The notes under the pieces were generated by a model. That model was not told the origin of the DNA, did not search any database, and was given only the letters and a program-made list of their open reading frames with translations. From assembly GCA_961205875.1 (NCBI GenBank), contig OY540817.1:11381001-11445000 (forward strand): 64,000 nucleotides of DNA, read 5' to 3'. The stretch is from Sialis fuliginosa. Its lineage: Eukaryota > Arthropoda > Insecta > Megaloptera > Sialidae. Position numbers and translations under genes: made by a program. Positions 34,390-46,258 of this stretch are shown piece by piece; the first letter of the stretch is position 1, and every line of letters starts with the position of its first letter.

Positions 34390-35166
34390 TTAATACGCCT
34401 TCCTTTAAAAAATCTAATCTTAACCGCCCCCTCCCTTTATTTCAGTAAATAATAAAGACACATTTTAAAAAAGATATAAAATGTAATAATGCAAAAAATT
34501 TAAAAAAACGTAATTGATAGAATAATACCAAGATTTTACTATATAAATATATTTTCATTTTAAAATTTTATTTTTATTAATTAATGTCCGGTATTATAAA
34601 GGAGCTAGTAAAATTTGCTAGTATTAATTCTGTACTAGTATCTGTGGATTAGCTATGGAATTTAGAGCAGTGACACTTCAACTAATTGTAACACAGTTGG
34701 CATCTTTCATCGTACAAAATAACTTTCATAATATCACCACTGTTTTAATACCGTTGGTATTTACCTACAACCCGTGCGCGAAACTTGTCAAAGTCTTCAA
34801 TAAACTCCAAAAGAACTGTCATATAAGTTTGATATCTCATTTGAAAGTGTTTGCTAGCTAGCAAATTTGCTAGCTCCTTTATAATACCGGACATAAATCT
34901 AGGTGTTTTTGGAACTAAGGTTTCATTCTGAAATTTTTGTTTGCATGATAATTCTATCAGTTTTCCCTTTTCAATAGTTGTCAGTTTAAAACTACATAGC
35001 AACGTTTCTTTCAGGAACAGATAATATACAAAAAAATAATGTTATATTATATATATATATATTATTTATAAGTATACCTAAATGTTATGTTATGAAAATT
35101 ACACTTCTGTTAAACTTTTCGCGCCTCCCCAGGGAGGTTTGCCTCCCAGTTTGGAAATCGCTGCCG
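34390..35166. mobile_element. hAT-like element interrupted by a Harbinger-type MITE
   Basis: The left part ('acgccttcctttaaaaaatc') matches 17,876-17,900. The right part ends 'tttggaaatcgctgc', complementary in style to a hAT terminus (CAGnGnTTTCCAAA). The MITE at 34,585-34,893 sits in the middle. The leftmost terminal repeat is lost. Confidence 0.5.
34585..34893. mobile_element. 309-bp Harbinger-type MITE, TAA duplication
   Basis: The ends TGTCCGGTATTATAAAGGAG and CTCCTTTATAATACCGGACA are perfectly inverted over 24 bp and similar further in. TAA flanks both sides (34,582-34,584 and 34,894-34,896), fitting the TWA site preference of PIF/Harbinger elements. This is the type copy; others are at 1,258, 9,676 and 47,698, with diverged relatives at 16,162 and 17,123. 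Confidence 0.85.
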
Positions 35167-35689
35167 TGTAATTTGAAGAAAAAACACGAGCTTTTTGTGT
35201 TAGTAAATAAATTATAAAAATTTAAAAAATCGATCTACAAGAATTTCTATTAGAAATATAAGTAGGTACTCATTTCTTCGTTTATATTTAATTTCCTGCT
35301 CATAAGTACAGTACATGCTAAATTTTATTAATATAACTTTAGTCATATTTGACCATTTGATAATAATATAAAGAACTGACTCAAATAAAGTAAAAAAATA
35401 AAAACTTTGATATTTGATATGCGTACCAAAAAATGAACAATGTTTTACCAAGCTATACCAATTGAAAAAAACTCGTTCAATGAACGAATCCAAAACATGT
35501 AACATGACTACTAAAATACATGTCTCCTTAATTGGGGCTAATTTTCATCGTGACCTTTCGTTTTTTCTATGTTTTTTACAAACATCTAATACGTTTTACT
35601 TCCCACTCAAAGACATGAAGTACGTTTTATGAGTTACATACAGAGCATTTTATTATGTACCGTTAAGTTTATTACATTTTGCGGAATTC

Positions 35690-36312
35690 AAAAAAGTGTA
35701 AAGTATACAGAGTGTCCAAGATAAGCGTAAAATGCATGAGGATTTCCTAAACAGATACAGATTCGGTCCGTCCGTCTATATAAATTTTATACGACGTAAA
35801 TTGATAACCCAAAAACAAAAATGAAATTTTTGAAACAAAATTAGGACCTTCTGATTTTAACCCTTCAGTCACGATATATTTGTGTTCAAAGTCGTTATCA
35901 GAGCGTTCCCCCCTCTATTTTCTAAACTATCGATGTAAAAAATCTGAAAAAAATCCAGAATGTAGCTTTTAATTAGTACTTTTACTGAAAATTATAACGA
36001 ACACTGTCAACAAAATTTTGGACCCCTCTCCTATAGACTGAAAAGTGAGCTCACATTTTTTTTCTTATTTGTCCCATTGAGTGGGGTATCTTTAGATAGG
36101 TCTCCTAAAATGCAACAAAAAATGTCAGCTGACTTTTTGAATTTGACCCTTCAGTCACGATATATTAGCTTTTCAATGTGGTTATCAGAAAAAAATCTGA
36201 GAAAATGTCAGAATATAGTTTTTAATAAATTAGTACTTTCAATGGAAATTATAACGAACATAATAGCAAAAATAGTTTATGAAACATTTTTGAATAACTA
36301 TTTTTTATAAAT
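35690..36312. repeat. Rearranged reversed relative of the AGGGTTCCGTA element
   Basis: Contains 'tacagagtgtccaagataag', then reversed-orientation matches to 22.7-23.05 kb ('tcagtcacgatata', 'gttatcagagcg', 'tcgatgtaaaaaatctg'). Part of it is duplicated in tandem ('cccttcagtcacgatatat' at 35,861 and 36,147). Confidence 0.55.
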
Positions 36313-36882
36313 AGTAGTGAAAACAACTACATATATATTATACATAACTTGGTCGTTTAATTTTATAAACATTCTACCACTGCTTGTGGCTATGAATAAA
36401 TTAAATTACAAAATTTATAGAGGGTAGAATTATGTTTTGCTAATGCTAATTTTTATATAGGGTTATTAAGTTAACTTACATATATGTTTACATGTAAGAA
36501 AAATAAATTATTCAACGCGGATTTAAATTGAAATTATATATAATCGAGTTTATACTGTATACATACAAATAAAATAATAGCTAGTAAAATTCGTTATAAA
36601 CTATTTCAAATTAATGTATTTGCTATAATATAATTTTAGAAATGAAACAATATACTGATTACGAAATTCCAATTATTTATTTTGTTCTTTGTTATTTTAT
36701 ATAACATTCTTTTGTATTATATTTTACTGTAAAACAAAAACATAATTTAGTTAAAAATCAAAGAAACTTTTTTAAATGTACATATGTACATTGTTTTATA
36801 AATCAAATATTGTTTGTTTAATAACTCCTTCAGATTTAAGATAAACGTTTATATTTTTTTTTTATAAACCTACACACATATA

Positions 36883-37431
36883 AGGTACTGGCACCAGTTA
36901 TGGCCGCTACAACTGTTTTTATGATTGACAGGCTTATTTTTTGTAATTCTCATGAACTCATGTTATTAATATAAGAAGTAACTCTTTATTTAATCAATTT
37001 AATTACCAAAGTCCGCCAATATAGTTTGTTTTTTAAATTATAACCTTTTATTTTCTTTGTGTTTTTTTTTCAGTAATGGATAACGTAAAACCAGTAATGA
37101 GTACGCAGTGATGGACAATTGCTAATGATTACAAAATGATAAGTACTACGACATAAAAGAAATAATCGTCAAATTTGAAACAATGTAAAGCAGTTGCTAT
37201 GATAATATAATAATTAATAAATAAATTATACTAATAATTAGTTTAAATAACCACCCTTTTGACACCTATTGGTCGATTGTCATCAAAACTCGCTGTAAAA
37301 CAATTCAATGTATATAGATTAATATTCAGAAATGGTATAGTAATCCAATATCAACAAATATTTCTAATTCAGTACATTTAATTTAAAAATAGCTATAACT
37401 GGGGTCATATCCAAGACTGGTGCCAGTACCT
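36883..37431. mobile_element. 549-bp TA-flanked MITE, AGGTACTGGCACC family, complete
   Basis: Runs from AGGTACTGGCACCAGT to ACTGGTGCCAGTACCT with TA outside both. Other copies are at 15.2, 20.5, 42.4 and 43.6 kb. All share 'catgaactcatgttat', 'taataattagtttaaa' and 'cagtaatgga'. It is non-coding. Confidence 0.8.
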
Positions 37432-37843
37432 TATCTACTTATAAATACAAAAAAATGTATAATAAATATCCATTAATTTTGATAAAGATCATATCAAATT
37501 AAAAACAACTAACAATAAGTAAATTGAGAGGAATATCTTCTTTGTTATATAAGATTCGAGCTCAGATACGTATAAATTTTCCACAACGCGTATCTCGTAA
37601 AGAAAACTTTTCATATTTCATCTTCATACATAAAATTTAAGAGATAATAAGATTTTGAACATCAATAAAGTTGTCTTATAAACGTTCCCCGTTTTAGATA
37701 AATCTAGTAAAAATAATCATTCATTTATTACACTTGACATTATTAATTTTAGATTTATAATCTAATAAAATATTTAAGTTTCCTACGGCGGCGTTGTATA
37801 ATTTTTTTTATTTCTCAATATGTCGTTTTCAATAAGTTTTAAA

Positions 37844-38378
37844 CAGGGACCTAAATTTGAACCCGAAAACCGTATTTTACATTAACCTGAACCCGAACTG
37901 AGCTTATATTTCAAAGTCTACGAACCTGAATCTGAATCCGAACCTTTTCACGATTTCCAATGATTTTTAAAAGAAATGGAAACCTGTTTGGATTTATTTA
38001 ATTAATTTTTTTATTTATAAAAATTTACATATTTTTTATTTTATTTTTTAATTCTATAATTGAATTACATTTCAATTTGTAAAAAAATCTGGAAAAGAGA
38101 ATTCAATCTTTAAAATGTTATTTTATTTTTTGCCCTTTTTCTAGCCATATTTTAAAGGCTATTCATGTTTTTTTCTTCTTCAGAAAATGTGTTATTTGTT
38201 AATTAACAAAAAAAATTTCGAACAAAATAATTTTATTTCAATTACAAACTTGAACCCGAACCTGAATCCAAAAAAATATCGGTTTTTGAACCCAAATTGT
38301 CCACCATACTGAACCCAAACCCGAACTAAAATTTATATTTGAACCATAGCCATAAATAAACTCCGGTTCAAGCCCTTG
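37844..38378. mobile_element. 535-bp hAT MITE with perfect 8-bp duplication and GAACCCGAA repeats
   Basis: CAGGGACC...AAGCCCTTG is bounded by perfect GTTTTAAA direct repeats (37,836-37,843 and 38,379-38,386). Near both ends the pattern 'gaacccgaa/c' or 'gaacctgaa' recurs at least eight times. Such subterminal motifs commonly serve as transposase binding sites in hAT elements. No open frame is present. Confidence 0.8.
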
Positions 38379-39299
38379 GTTTTAAAGCAGTGGGTTACAT
38401 CCAAAAACCATTTGTACTAGAAATATTATTTAGTGATTATAATATACGTTATTACTTTCAATACTATTGTTAACAGTGTGGCACAATCAAATATTTGAAT
38501 TGTCAGCAATACCTTTATTTAACCTTCATTTATTGTTTATATCAGCAATTTGTTTAAAGAATTATATAAAATAAAACGTAGTTTTATGTTCTGTAAACTT
38601 TATGTATAAATTCATTCATTAACAATATTGGGACAGTTCAGAAATTATAACGACTCATTAAGTTTATATGAAATTTTTTTTTTGAATGGTGGCTTTTTAG
38701 TATAGGTACTCCGACTTTTTTTTAATTACCAGTAATTCGGTAAATTGTTAATGAAAACCGGTTTACCTATAATTAACAGTTTTTTTAAGAACTATGTAAT
38801 GTTCGTTTAATTTATATTAAATATCTCTTAGGGATTATTTAAAATTGCTATAAAATATAATTTTTTTATAAAAAACATATCAAATTTAAAATTTTGTGGT
38901 ATTCCTAGACTAAGGTTTTAGATAAAACATCAATTAAAAACAATTATATATGTACATACATAGTTATAAGAGCTATTTATTTTGAAAATAGGGCATTTTC
39001 AGAAAAAATGAATTAACGAGGGATAGAATTTAATATGATTTTTTCATCTAAATAATACTATAACAATAAATGCTAACCTTACAAAAGATAATAATTTTAT
39101 TACAAAATTATGCAACATATACAATTAAATTCAGTTAAATCAAATCGAAAAACATAACTAGCGGAATAATAACAATATTTAAAATATTAATACACACCCA
39201 TAATTGATAATAAGAAAATAATTCAATTAATACTTAAAACTATTTAACGACACCGAAAAAACACTATTTGATAGAATACAAGAACTAACAATTTAACAC

Positions 39300-39500
39300 G
39301 ATTAACAACACTTTCACGACGATTTGTGAGGGATAGGTTAAATAGGACCCTCCTTTGTCGTCGCTTCCTAGTTAATAATTATCGATGACTATCGATATTT
39401 ACTGATCGAAAGTCGTCGACGCACTGGCTTCGGTTCTCGACGCCACAAGTTTTGAAATTATAAATTATAAAATCTCCTCTTGCATAACACAGAGCGAACA
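39300..39500 (-). promoter_or_regulatory. Candidate intronic promoter with paired DRE-type sites
   Basis: Contains the palindrome TATCGATA (39,390-39,397) and a second TATCGATG (39,380-39,387). Nearby are initiator-like 'atcagt' on the minus strand and GC-richer DNA on one side. TATCGATA is the DREF site of many insect housekeeping promoters. It could drive a shorter gene A transcript or another RNA. No start site can be fixed. Confidence 0.35.
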
Positions 39501-39639
39501 CCACCATGTTACCGCGTAACAAGTAAAATTAAATAAATTTATTAATTTATTTGTAATATAATATAATAGAAGAAGTGTTACAATACAAAATCCCTAATAT
39601 TTTGGCAATGAAAGTTCTGATGTTTAACGAAATTGCAAA

Positions 39640-40016
39640 CATGTTTATTTTAAAAGTGGTGCAAGTGCATCTTGGATCGAAATTATTAAATAATGTAGAC
39701 TCAAGATGCACAGTCGATTATACATATACAAAATAATTTAAAACTATATAGTAAATTCAAAAATACAATTGTAACAGTTAGTGGGGAGAATTTTGTAACA
39801 CAGTCGTTGTGAATAGCGATAATTCATCCCTGTGGAAGTTGGATAATCAGAGGCATATTTGACAATGACTGTATAGGTTAAGATAGAATTAAGAACTTAT
39901 TGTCTGCCCCTAGGACCGTATCCGTGGATGAAATGGGCTTCGTGACTGTTTCTTGCCTTGATTGTCCCAGGGCACTTCCCGATCCCCCCAGTCATCCATG
40001 TCTGATCGTGGCACAG
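39640..40016 (-). other. GC-rich patch, possible terminal exon or retrocopy fragment
   Basis: Positions about 39,905-40,016 are far more GC-rich than the intron around them. On the minus strand two frames are open together: one reads MDDWGDREVPWDNQGKKQ and ends at a TAG (39,912-39,914), the other reads TGGIGKCPGTIK and ends at a TAA just after it. A possible acceptor 'ccacgatcag' lies at about 40,000, and an AATAAA hexamer lies near 39,640 on the same strand. Neither frame is recognised. It could be a nested terminal exon, an alternative last exon of gene A or a processed fragment. Confidence 0.3.
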
Positions 40017-40979
40017 TGACGTTAATAAATGGATGTATTTGAACATAAATGTAAAAAAAATAATAAAAAAAAACAAGATAAATATCTGAGTCGTGGATTA
40101 CGAAATTTTGGTCAAAATTAGAAATACAAGATGGTGGTGCTACTATATGGCGAACGCATTTTGCCGATTCGAATTAATATAAAAAATACTTTGATAACTG
40201 GAAAAACAGTGAGACTGGAAAAATGTAGATAGCATTGATAGTAACATTTTGAGACAAAAAAAAAGAATTTAAACAAAATAATATATGTACCAAAAAAAAT
40301 AAAAAAATTCAGCTATTACAGTATTATCCAGCTATCAAAGTATTACATAATTCATATGACTAAAAATAAAAGCTCGCGGTGTTCATTTAATATTTATTAT
40401 AATAAAAAATATGGAAATGTGTAATTTTGTATTCTGAAGAGTAGTTTTTAACCCAATTAAAATATAAAACCTACGCCCATGTTTAACCAATTCCAATTTA
40501 TTTGATAACAGAACTACTAATGGACTTTCCGAATGTATACATACAAATGTAGGTATTACATTGTATCTACAAACATGAATGACCCACTGCGGCAAGTGGG
40601 CCTAAACGTGTACCGTTTTACTCGCTCAAGGTGTAGCACCCAAGGTCGCTACGATATAGGTATATTTAGCGCGTACAACGGAACATAAAAAGATAATATA
40701 CTTTTACATGGATCAAGACAATGCTTTATGACAGAGATGTATCTAAATATTTTAAGGCAGTGGTGTATAATCTTTTTATTTAAAAGGGTCGTTAAAAAGT
40801 TTATTCTTTGTAAATAACAATTTTTTTTTATTTTCCAAGAAACTACACAAGCCGTGCAATATTTCTCTTTTTTTTACATATAGCGAACCTTGCTACTCCC
40901 CGAGAAACACACCTTAAGGAATTTTTTATATGGAAAAAAATATCTGCCATAGAGCCATCAAATGATCTAAAATTTTATC

Positions 40980-41420
40980 TTATGACTAAAAAAAAAAAAA
41001 AGTCCCACAATTAAAATTTGAAGACCTTTTTTTTTTTTTTTATTTTAGTCATATATGCAGTTAAATATATTCATTCACTTCAAAATTATTTCGTATACTA
41101 AGTATTTCAGGGGGGGTTATAACCACAAAAAAGGTCATTCATTTCAAAATTATCATAATAATTTCATATATTTTAAGAACATAAAAACGACCCCCCCCCC
41201 CTCCCGTTCCTACGCCACTGAGCCACGGGACTTTTTTAAACGTAAGTGAACAGTGTGGGTGTTTCTGATTTTATTAAAAATATTTATGACAAACAAATAA
41301 AAGATATAAGAATAAAATTAATGGGACATAAATTATAGATTTTCTCACTCTCAGTATTACGTATAAGAAAATCCCATGGTACCTATAGTATCTACGTTTT
41401 TCTTAGCTTCTGGGTATATC
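40980..41420. repeat. Homopolymer runs and transposon-like pieces
   Basis: A 14-base poly-A and a poly-T run lie at 40,986-41,041. A poly-C run (41,190-41,205) precedes 'cctacgccactg', a hAT-like end. 'ccacgggactttttt' (41,223) and inverted 'aagaaaatcccatggtacc' (41,366) match the family at 60.4-61.1 kb. Confidence 0.45.
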
Positions 41421-42360
41421 CGTGATTATTAGTTCTTAATGAATCTAAAAATGTCATTTTTTTTAACTTTTTTGAAGTATTTCATAGAAACAATATGTAT
41501 TTTCTTAAATTTTCGTTGTAATTGCGATATTTTTCTTATTTTATTGTATTTTTGGTCAAAAATCGACGTTTTTCGATATTTCGCGAACATTTTTATTGTC
41601 GAGTTTTGAAATATTATACATGTCAACATATAGATTTTGACAGACTAATTTCAAATCTGCCAACTAAAACCAATTTTTAAAGTTACGGCCATTTCCCCCC
41701 AAAATATTGAAAAAACTGAAACTGAGAGACCATATCTCAAGAACGATTTAAGATACAGACTTGCGGTTTGAAAATTTCAACTTTTCACGCTATTTTCTAC
41801 ATAATATACACATACATTTATCGAAAACTAAAACTCGGGCATCATATTGATTGATACGAACCAATTAATATATGTATGTATGTAAATTGACACTTATTCT
41901 GGGTAGCAAATTTGAAGGGGGTGGAAAATCGTCTTTGCCCAGGGCGGCATAGTTTATAAATTACTAACTAACTACGATACAATATGTGTATTATTGAGTT
42001 TACTTAACATATACAATCAAAATGAATTCTATTTATATCCCAGATACGATCCTGTTCACCTCTGCTGATATCAAAGCACTCTTGGACACTAAAAGCGTAT
42101 TCTCAATGGACGTTCAACCTAAGAAGGATTCACGAAAGTGATATTGAAAATACACACCACTTATGTACACAATCCATTTACACAAAGTGAGGCTTCTTAC
42201 TTAAAAATATCTTAAATATACATACCTACTAGTATTCTTTCTTCATTCTAAGTATTTGTAGTGCAACAATGTATGTAAAAGAATATATACTAGGAGTCAC
42301 TAAAAGGTACAGACGTGTACGTTTACTTATAAGTTATCTTTTAACTTTTAAATTTATGTT

Positions 42361-42830
42361 GTGCACCAGTCTTGGACGCTTTAAGGACAAGTTATACTGT
42401 TTTGGGGATTGATAGACATCTTTTTTTTATTTCTCATGTACTCATGTTACTAATAAAACAAGTAGGTAGGTACCTCTTTATTAAATCAATTTAATTACCA
42501 AAATCTACAAAAATAGTTTGTTTTTTAAATTATAGCCTTTCATTTTGTTTATCTTTTTCCAGTAATGGATAAAGTAAAACACTTACTGATGATTACAAAA
42601 TTTTAAGTACTAAAAAAAGTTATAAAATAAAAAATCGTATTTGAAACCATGTAATAATTAATAAATAGATTACACTAATAATTAGTTTAAACGTTCACCA
42701 TTTTGACACCTATTGGCCGATTGTCATCAAATTAAGCTGTTTTACAGTTAAGTGTCTATAGATTATGATTTAGTTATGACAGTAAGAGTTTAACACTGGG
42801 GTATAATCCAAGACTGATGTTAGTACCTTA
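42361..42830. mobile_element. AGGTACTGGCACC-family MITE, damaged left end
   Basis: The left end 'gtgcaccagtcttggacgct' and right end 'ccaagactgatgttagtacc' are inverted. The interior matches the 36,883 copy. Confidence 0.65.
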
Positions 42831-43343
42831 TACAACGCGAATGAAAATTCTCAAGTATCATAAATATGTAGTTAAAATAACTAACAAACCTTTTATTTCC
42901 TTAATAAATTAATGACTATTGATAATTATACATATATTTCACCTAATAAAAATCAAAGTTTAAACGAGAGATAGCCGAAATATGTACAAGAAAATAATAA
43001 AAAGTAAAAAAATTGCAAATAAAAATAAAAAGTAAAATTCCTAAATCAAAATTCGAACAACAGTTCGCCACGTTCCCAATCCAGAATTTTAACCACTCGA
43101 CTACATATATTAGTAATAAAGTACATATGAATTGTAACAATTTTCAGAATTAAATATAGTTATTAATAATGAGCATTCAAATAAATGCTCGAAAGGTGTC
43201 TTTTTATTTTTAATCTAATTTCACCTCCCAAAAGCTAATTAAAATCCTTCATCCATACACTGGGATGTCCCCTTGTTAGTACAATTTTTAATTAGGACAT
43301 TTGTATTTGATAAAAGTAACATTCTAAAATATAATTTACATAC

Positions 43344-43498
43344 CCATGATCCAGCGCCAATGTTTGATCCCAATTTGAACGCGGGCAGAGAGATGACGAA
43401 GAATATACCTGTGACGATCTGCACGGAGCCAGTACAGACGTACACGAGGCTCCAGAGCACGTGGAGCGTCGTCCACATCTGTTTGCACATCACCGAGT
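43344..43498 (-). CDS. Gene A, earliest identified exon (first membrane segment)
   Basis: 155 nt. The acceptor 'attgtttcag' precedes 43,498 and the donor (TGG|GTATGT) follows 43,344. Two nt complete a codon begun in an upstream exon, then 51 codons follow: SVMCKQMWTTLHVLWSLVYV, CTGSVQIVTGIFFVISLPAF, KLGSNIGAGSW. The hydrophobic run is the first membrane segment; GAGSW leads into the second in the next exon, phase 0. GC content is much higher than the flanks. Because the exon begins inside a codon, the initiator ATG is upstream; no candidate exon was found between 43,500 and 64,000. The five exons together give 735 residues. Confidence 0.8.
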
Positions 43499-43565
43499 CT
43501 GAAACAATACAACACACATTAATAAATTAATAATTTACTGCAATTCCATACTGATAAGTGAACTA

Positions 43566-44036
43566 AAGGTACTGGCCACCAGTCTTGAACACATTAAGAG
43601 CAATATATATTGTTTTTTGGGACTGATAGGTTACTTTTTTGTAATTTTCATGAACTTATGTTATTAATAAAACAACTATAAAATATAGTATTTTATTTTG
43701 TTTATGTTTTATCTCCAGTAATGAACACCCAGTGATGGACACTTGAGAAGATTACAAAATGATAAATACTATGTCACAAAAGTTATAAAATAAAGAATCG
43801 TTAAATTTACTCGCTTCACTAACTATTGACATAAGAAAATATATTTCTCTTGATAGTCTGCCGAATCGCGATGTTTATTTTTCCACTATTTTTAAACAAA
43901 ATGATCAATTGTCATCAAATCACACTGTGAGACAGTTAAATGTATTTAAATTAATATCCAGTAACGGCAATAATCTAATATCAACGAATATTTCTAATTT
44001 AGTACATTGTTGTACAAGACTGGTGCCAGTACTTTA
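43566..44036. mobile_element. AGGTACTGGCACC-family MITE
   Basis: Left 'aaggtactggccaccagtct' and right 'caagactggtgccagtactt' are inverted. The interior ('catgaacttatgttatt', 'cagtaatgaacacccag') is shared with the other copies. It lies 70 bp upstream of the gene A exon at 43,498. Confidence 0.7.
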
Positions 44037-45059
44037 TCTTTTAAATATGCAATAAGATTTTTTGGTTAATTTCATTGTATTATTATCACATCATCTTATC
44101 GTTCACGTTGGTGAAAATCGTTTAAATTCGTTTCTTTAATTTTCGAATAAATTCATAACAGATAGAAAGACGTTTAAATATTTAAAGGGGAAGACTGTTA
44201 TGGCCGATAAAGAAATAAGGGTGATAGAAAATCCCTAAAGTTTAATATTATTTCATGATTCTGCGGGTCAAAAAGTAATATAATTTTTACTCTGAGGCCT
44301 GCATAATAAATTCGAACATAAAAATAAAAACCAGGCGCTTATCCAGAATTTTTAAAAACAAGACATTTACAATGTTTATCTATAATTTCTCAGACTTTTG
44401 TACCAACACACTATGGGCCAGGAGACCCTGTTCTGTGGCCAAAAGTCTACTTTCGAATTTGAGAAAACGAATTAGACCACTGAATTCAGTATTAATTGAA
44501 GTAGTTATGATGGCAATTACATGTTGATTAATCAATTCCTGTTCAAATGACAGGGGCACAAAGTTGAAAAATGTATAAAAAAAAGTTATTTTACTGTCGC
44601 TTGTAAAATGTAATATTTATTGTAAAGTCATAAATTCCAAGCCGTATATTTAGATTATTTCATTCGTGGAAGTTCAAAAATAATTTTAAATGTCACATGA
44701 ATGCGTTATTTTCAGTTTTACTGAAGTAAAACCACATTTTTAGTATAAAAAAACAAGATTTTTTAGCAAAGCACCTGCTGCTGATTGCGAATACCGAAAG
44801 ATACCGCCTTGTATTAAGTAATGAAACTCACAAATGTCTTCTCTAGGATGTGCACTTCAGCCTAGATCTGCCCCTTTTTGCCCGTTTTCATTTGCTTGAC
44901 TGTGAAACTCTTCGAAACGTACAAGAATGATATGTAGGTACATATTTATTTCACATTGTATAAACGAATATAGTACCTACTACGAGTGTACAAACATTCT
45001 CTGGACAGTGAAATTTGAGGGGTGTCTTCCTTTTATGATCTAAGCACCCATTAAGAAAA

Positions 45060-45640
45060 TACTTTTCTAAATTCAACCCCTACGGGGATAAAAAGGGGTG
45101 TAAAATTTTGTATGGGAAAATATTTTTTGGTTGGATTTACTTGAAACTTAAAATGAATACTATACAAATAATGAAACTAGTATTTAAGTATTACCCAAAA
45201 TTAAACTCCTAAGGGGTGCAAGGGGGTGGAAAAGTTTATATGACGAAAAAAAATTGTTAGTATTCTCTCGAATGAAACATTGCACACATATTGTACAAGA
45301 CAAATAGCATTTTCGAAAATTCAACCCCTAAGAGATGGGAGGGGGGGGGGGGGGTTATTGGTGTTTAATTTTTTAAATTTTGATATATTTATCTACATAC
45401 TTTTTGCGATATTAAGGTAAATTCGGAGAAAATATAATAATATTCAATTAAAATAAAAATTTCAACATTAAACCCCTAATAGCGTAAGAGGTGGACGAGG
45501 ATGGGTTTTTGATATGTTTATCTGCATAGTTGCTTTAGTTATACAGGTTAATTTGGACAAAACAGTCTTCAATAAAAATAAAAAATCGACACTCAACCCC
45601 TAATGGCCGGGGTAGTCAGGGGGTGAGTTTATGCAATTTT
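45060..45640. repeat. Degenerate ~130-bp tandem array, about five units
   Basis: 'ttcaacccctaaggggtg'-type cores recur at about 45,069, 45,199, 45,318, 45,460 and 45,589, each followed by a G-rich run and a T-rich stretch. Units differ considerably. Confidence 0.6.
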
Positions 45641-45739
45641 TAGTTTCATTCATAGTGTTAGAGCGAAACTTTGTTGTGGATTGTTGTAAGGAGATTACTT
45701 GTATTTAGATTGTTATTTGTTTATACCGCGTGCTTATAA

Positions 45740-46258
45740 AATTAATTTTATTTAAATTGGATAACTTTTGAAATATATTGGTCGCCATATTGTATCCGCC
45801 TTTTTGAATTTAAAAATTTTTATAATAAAATTGAAATCAGCGTCCCAATAAAACCTTATAAAATGAATTTTATTAAAATCGGATAACTTTTGAAATATCT
45901 TGGTCGCCATATTGTATCCGCCATTTTAAATTTTAAAATTTTTATAAAAATTTTTAAATCAGCGTTCCAATAAAACCTTATAAAATGAATTTTATTTAAA
46001 TCGGATAAATTTTGATATATATTGGTCGCCATATTGGATCCGCCATCTTGAATTTTTAAATTTTTATAAAAAAATTGAAATCAGTGTCCCAATAGAACCT
46101 TATAAAATGAATTTTATTTAAATCGGATAACTTTTGAAATATGTTAGTCGCCATATTAGTTCCGCCATTTTGAATTTTTGAATTTTTATTAAAAATTTGA
46201 AATCAGCGTCCCAAAAAACCCTTATAAAATGAATTTTAATTAAATCGAATAACTTCTG
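45740..46258. repeat. ~121-bp tandem array, four units
   Basis: Each unit has 'ggtcgccatattgtatccgc', an AT-rich middle, 'gaaatcagcgtcccaataaa' and 'tttaaatcggataacttttg'. Units begin near 45,771, 45,891, 46,012 and 46,136. They sit immediately inside the right terminal repeat of the enclosing element. Confidence 0.8.

Larger units (their letters stand above)
34300..43343 (-). other. 9 kb intron of gene A
   Basis: Holds nested hAT/Harbinger elements, a complete hAT MITE, two copies of the AGGTACTGGCACC family, a promoter-like island at 39.3-39.5 kb and a GC-rich patch at 39.9-40.0 kb, all listed separately. Stretches 36,320-36,870, 38,390-39,290 and 40,020-40,980 are AT-rich with nothing recognised. 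Confidence 0.7.
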
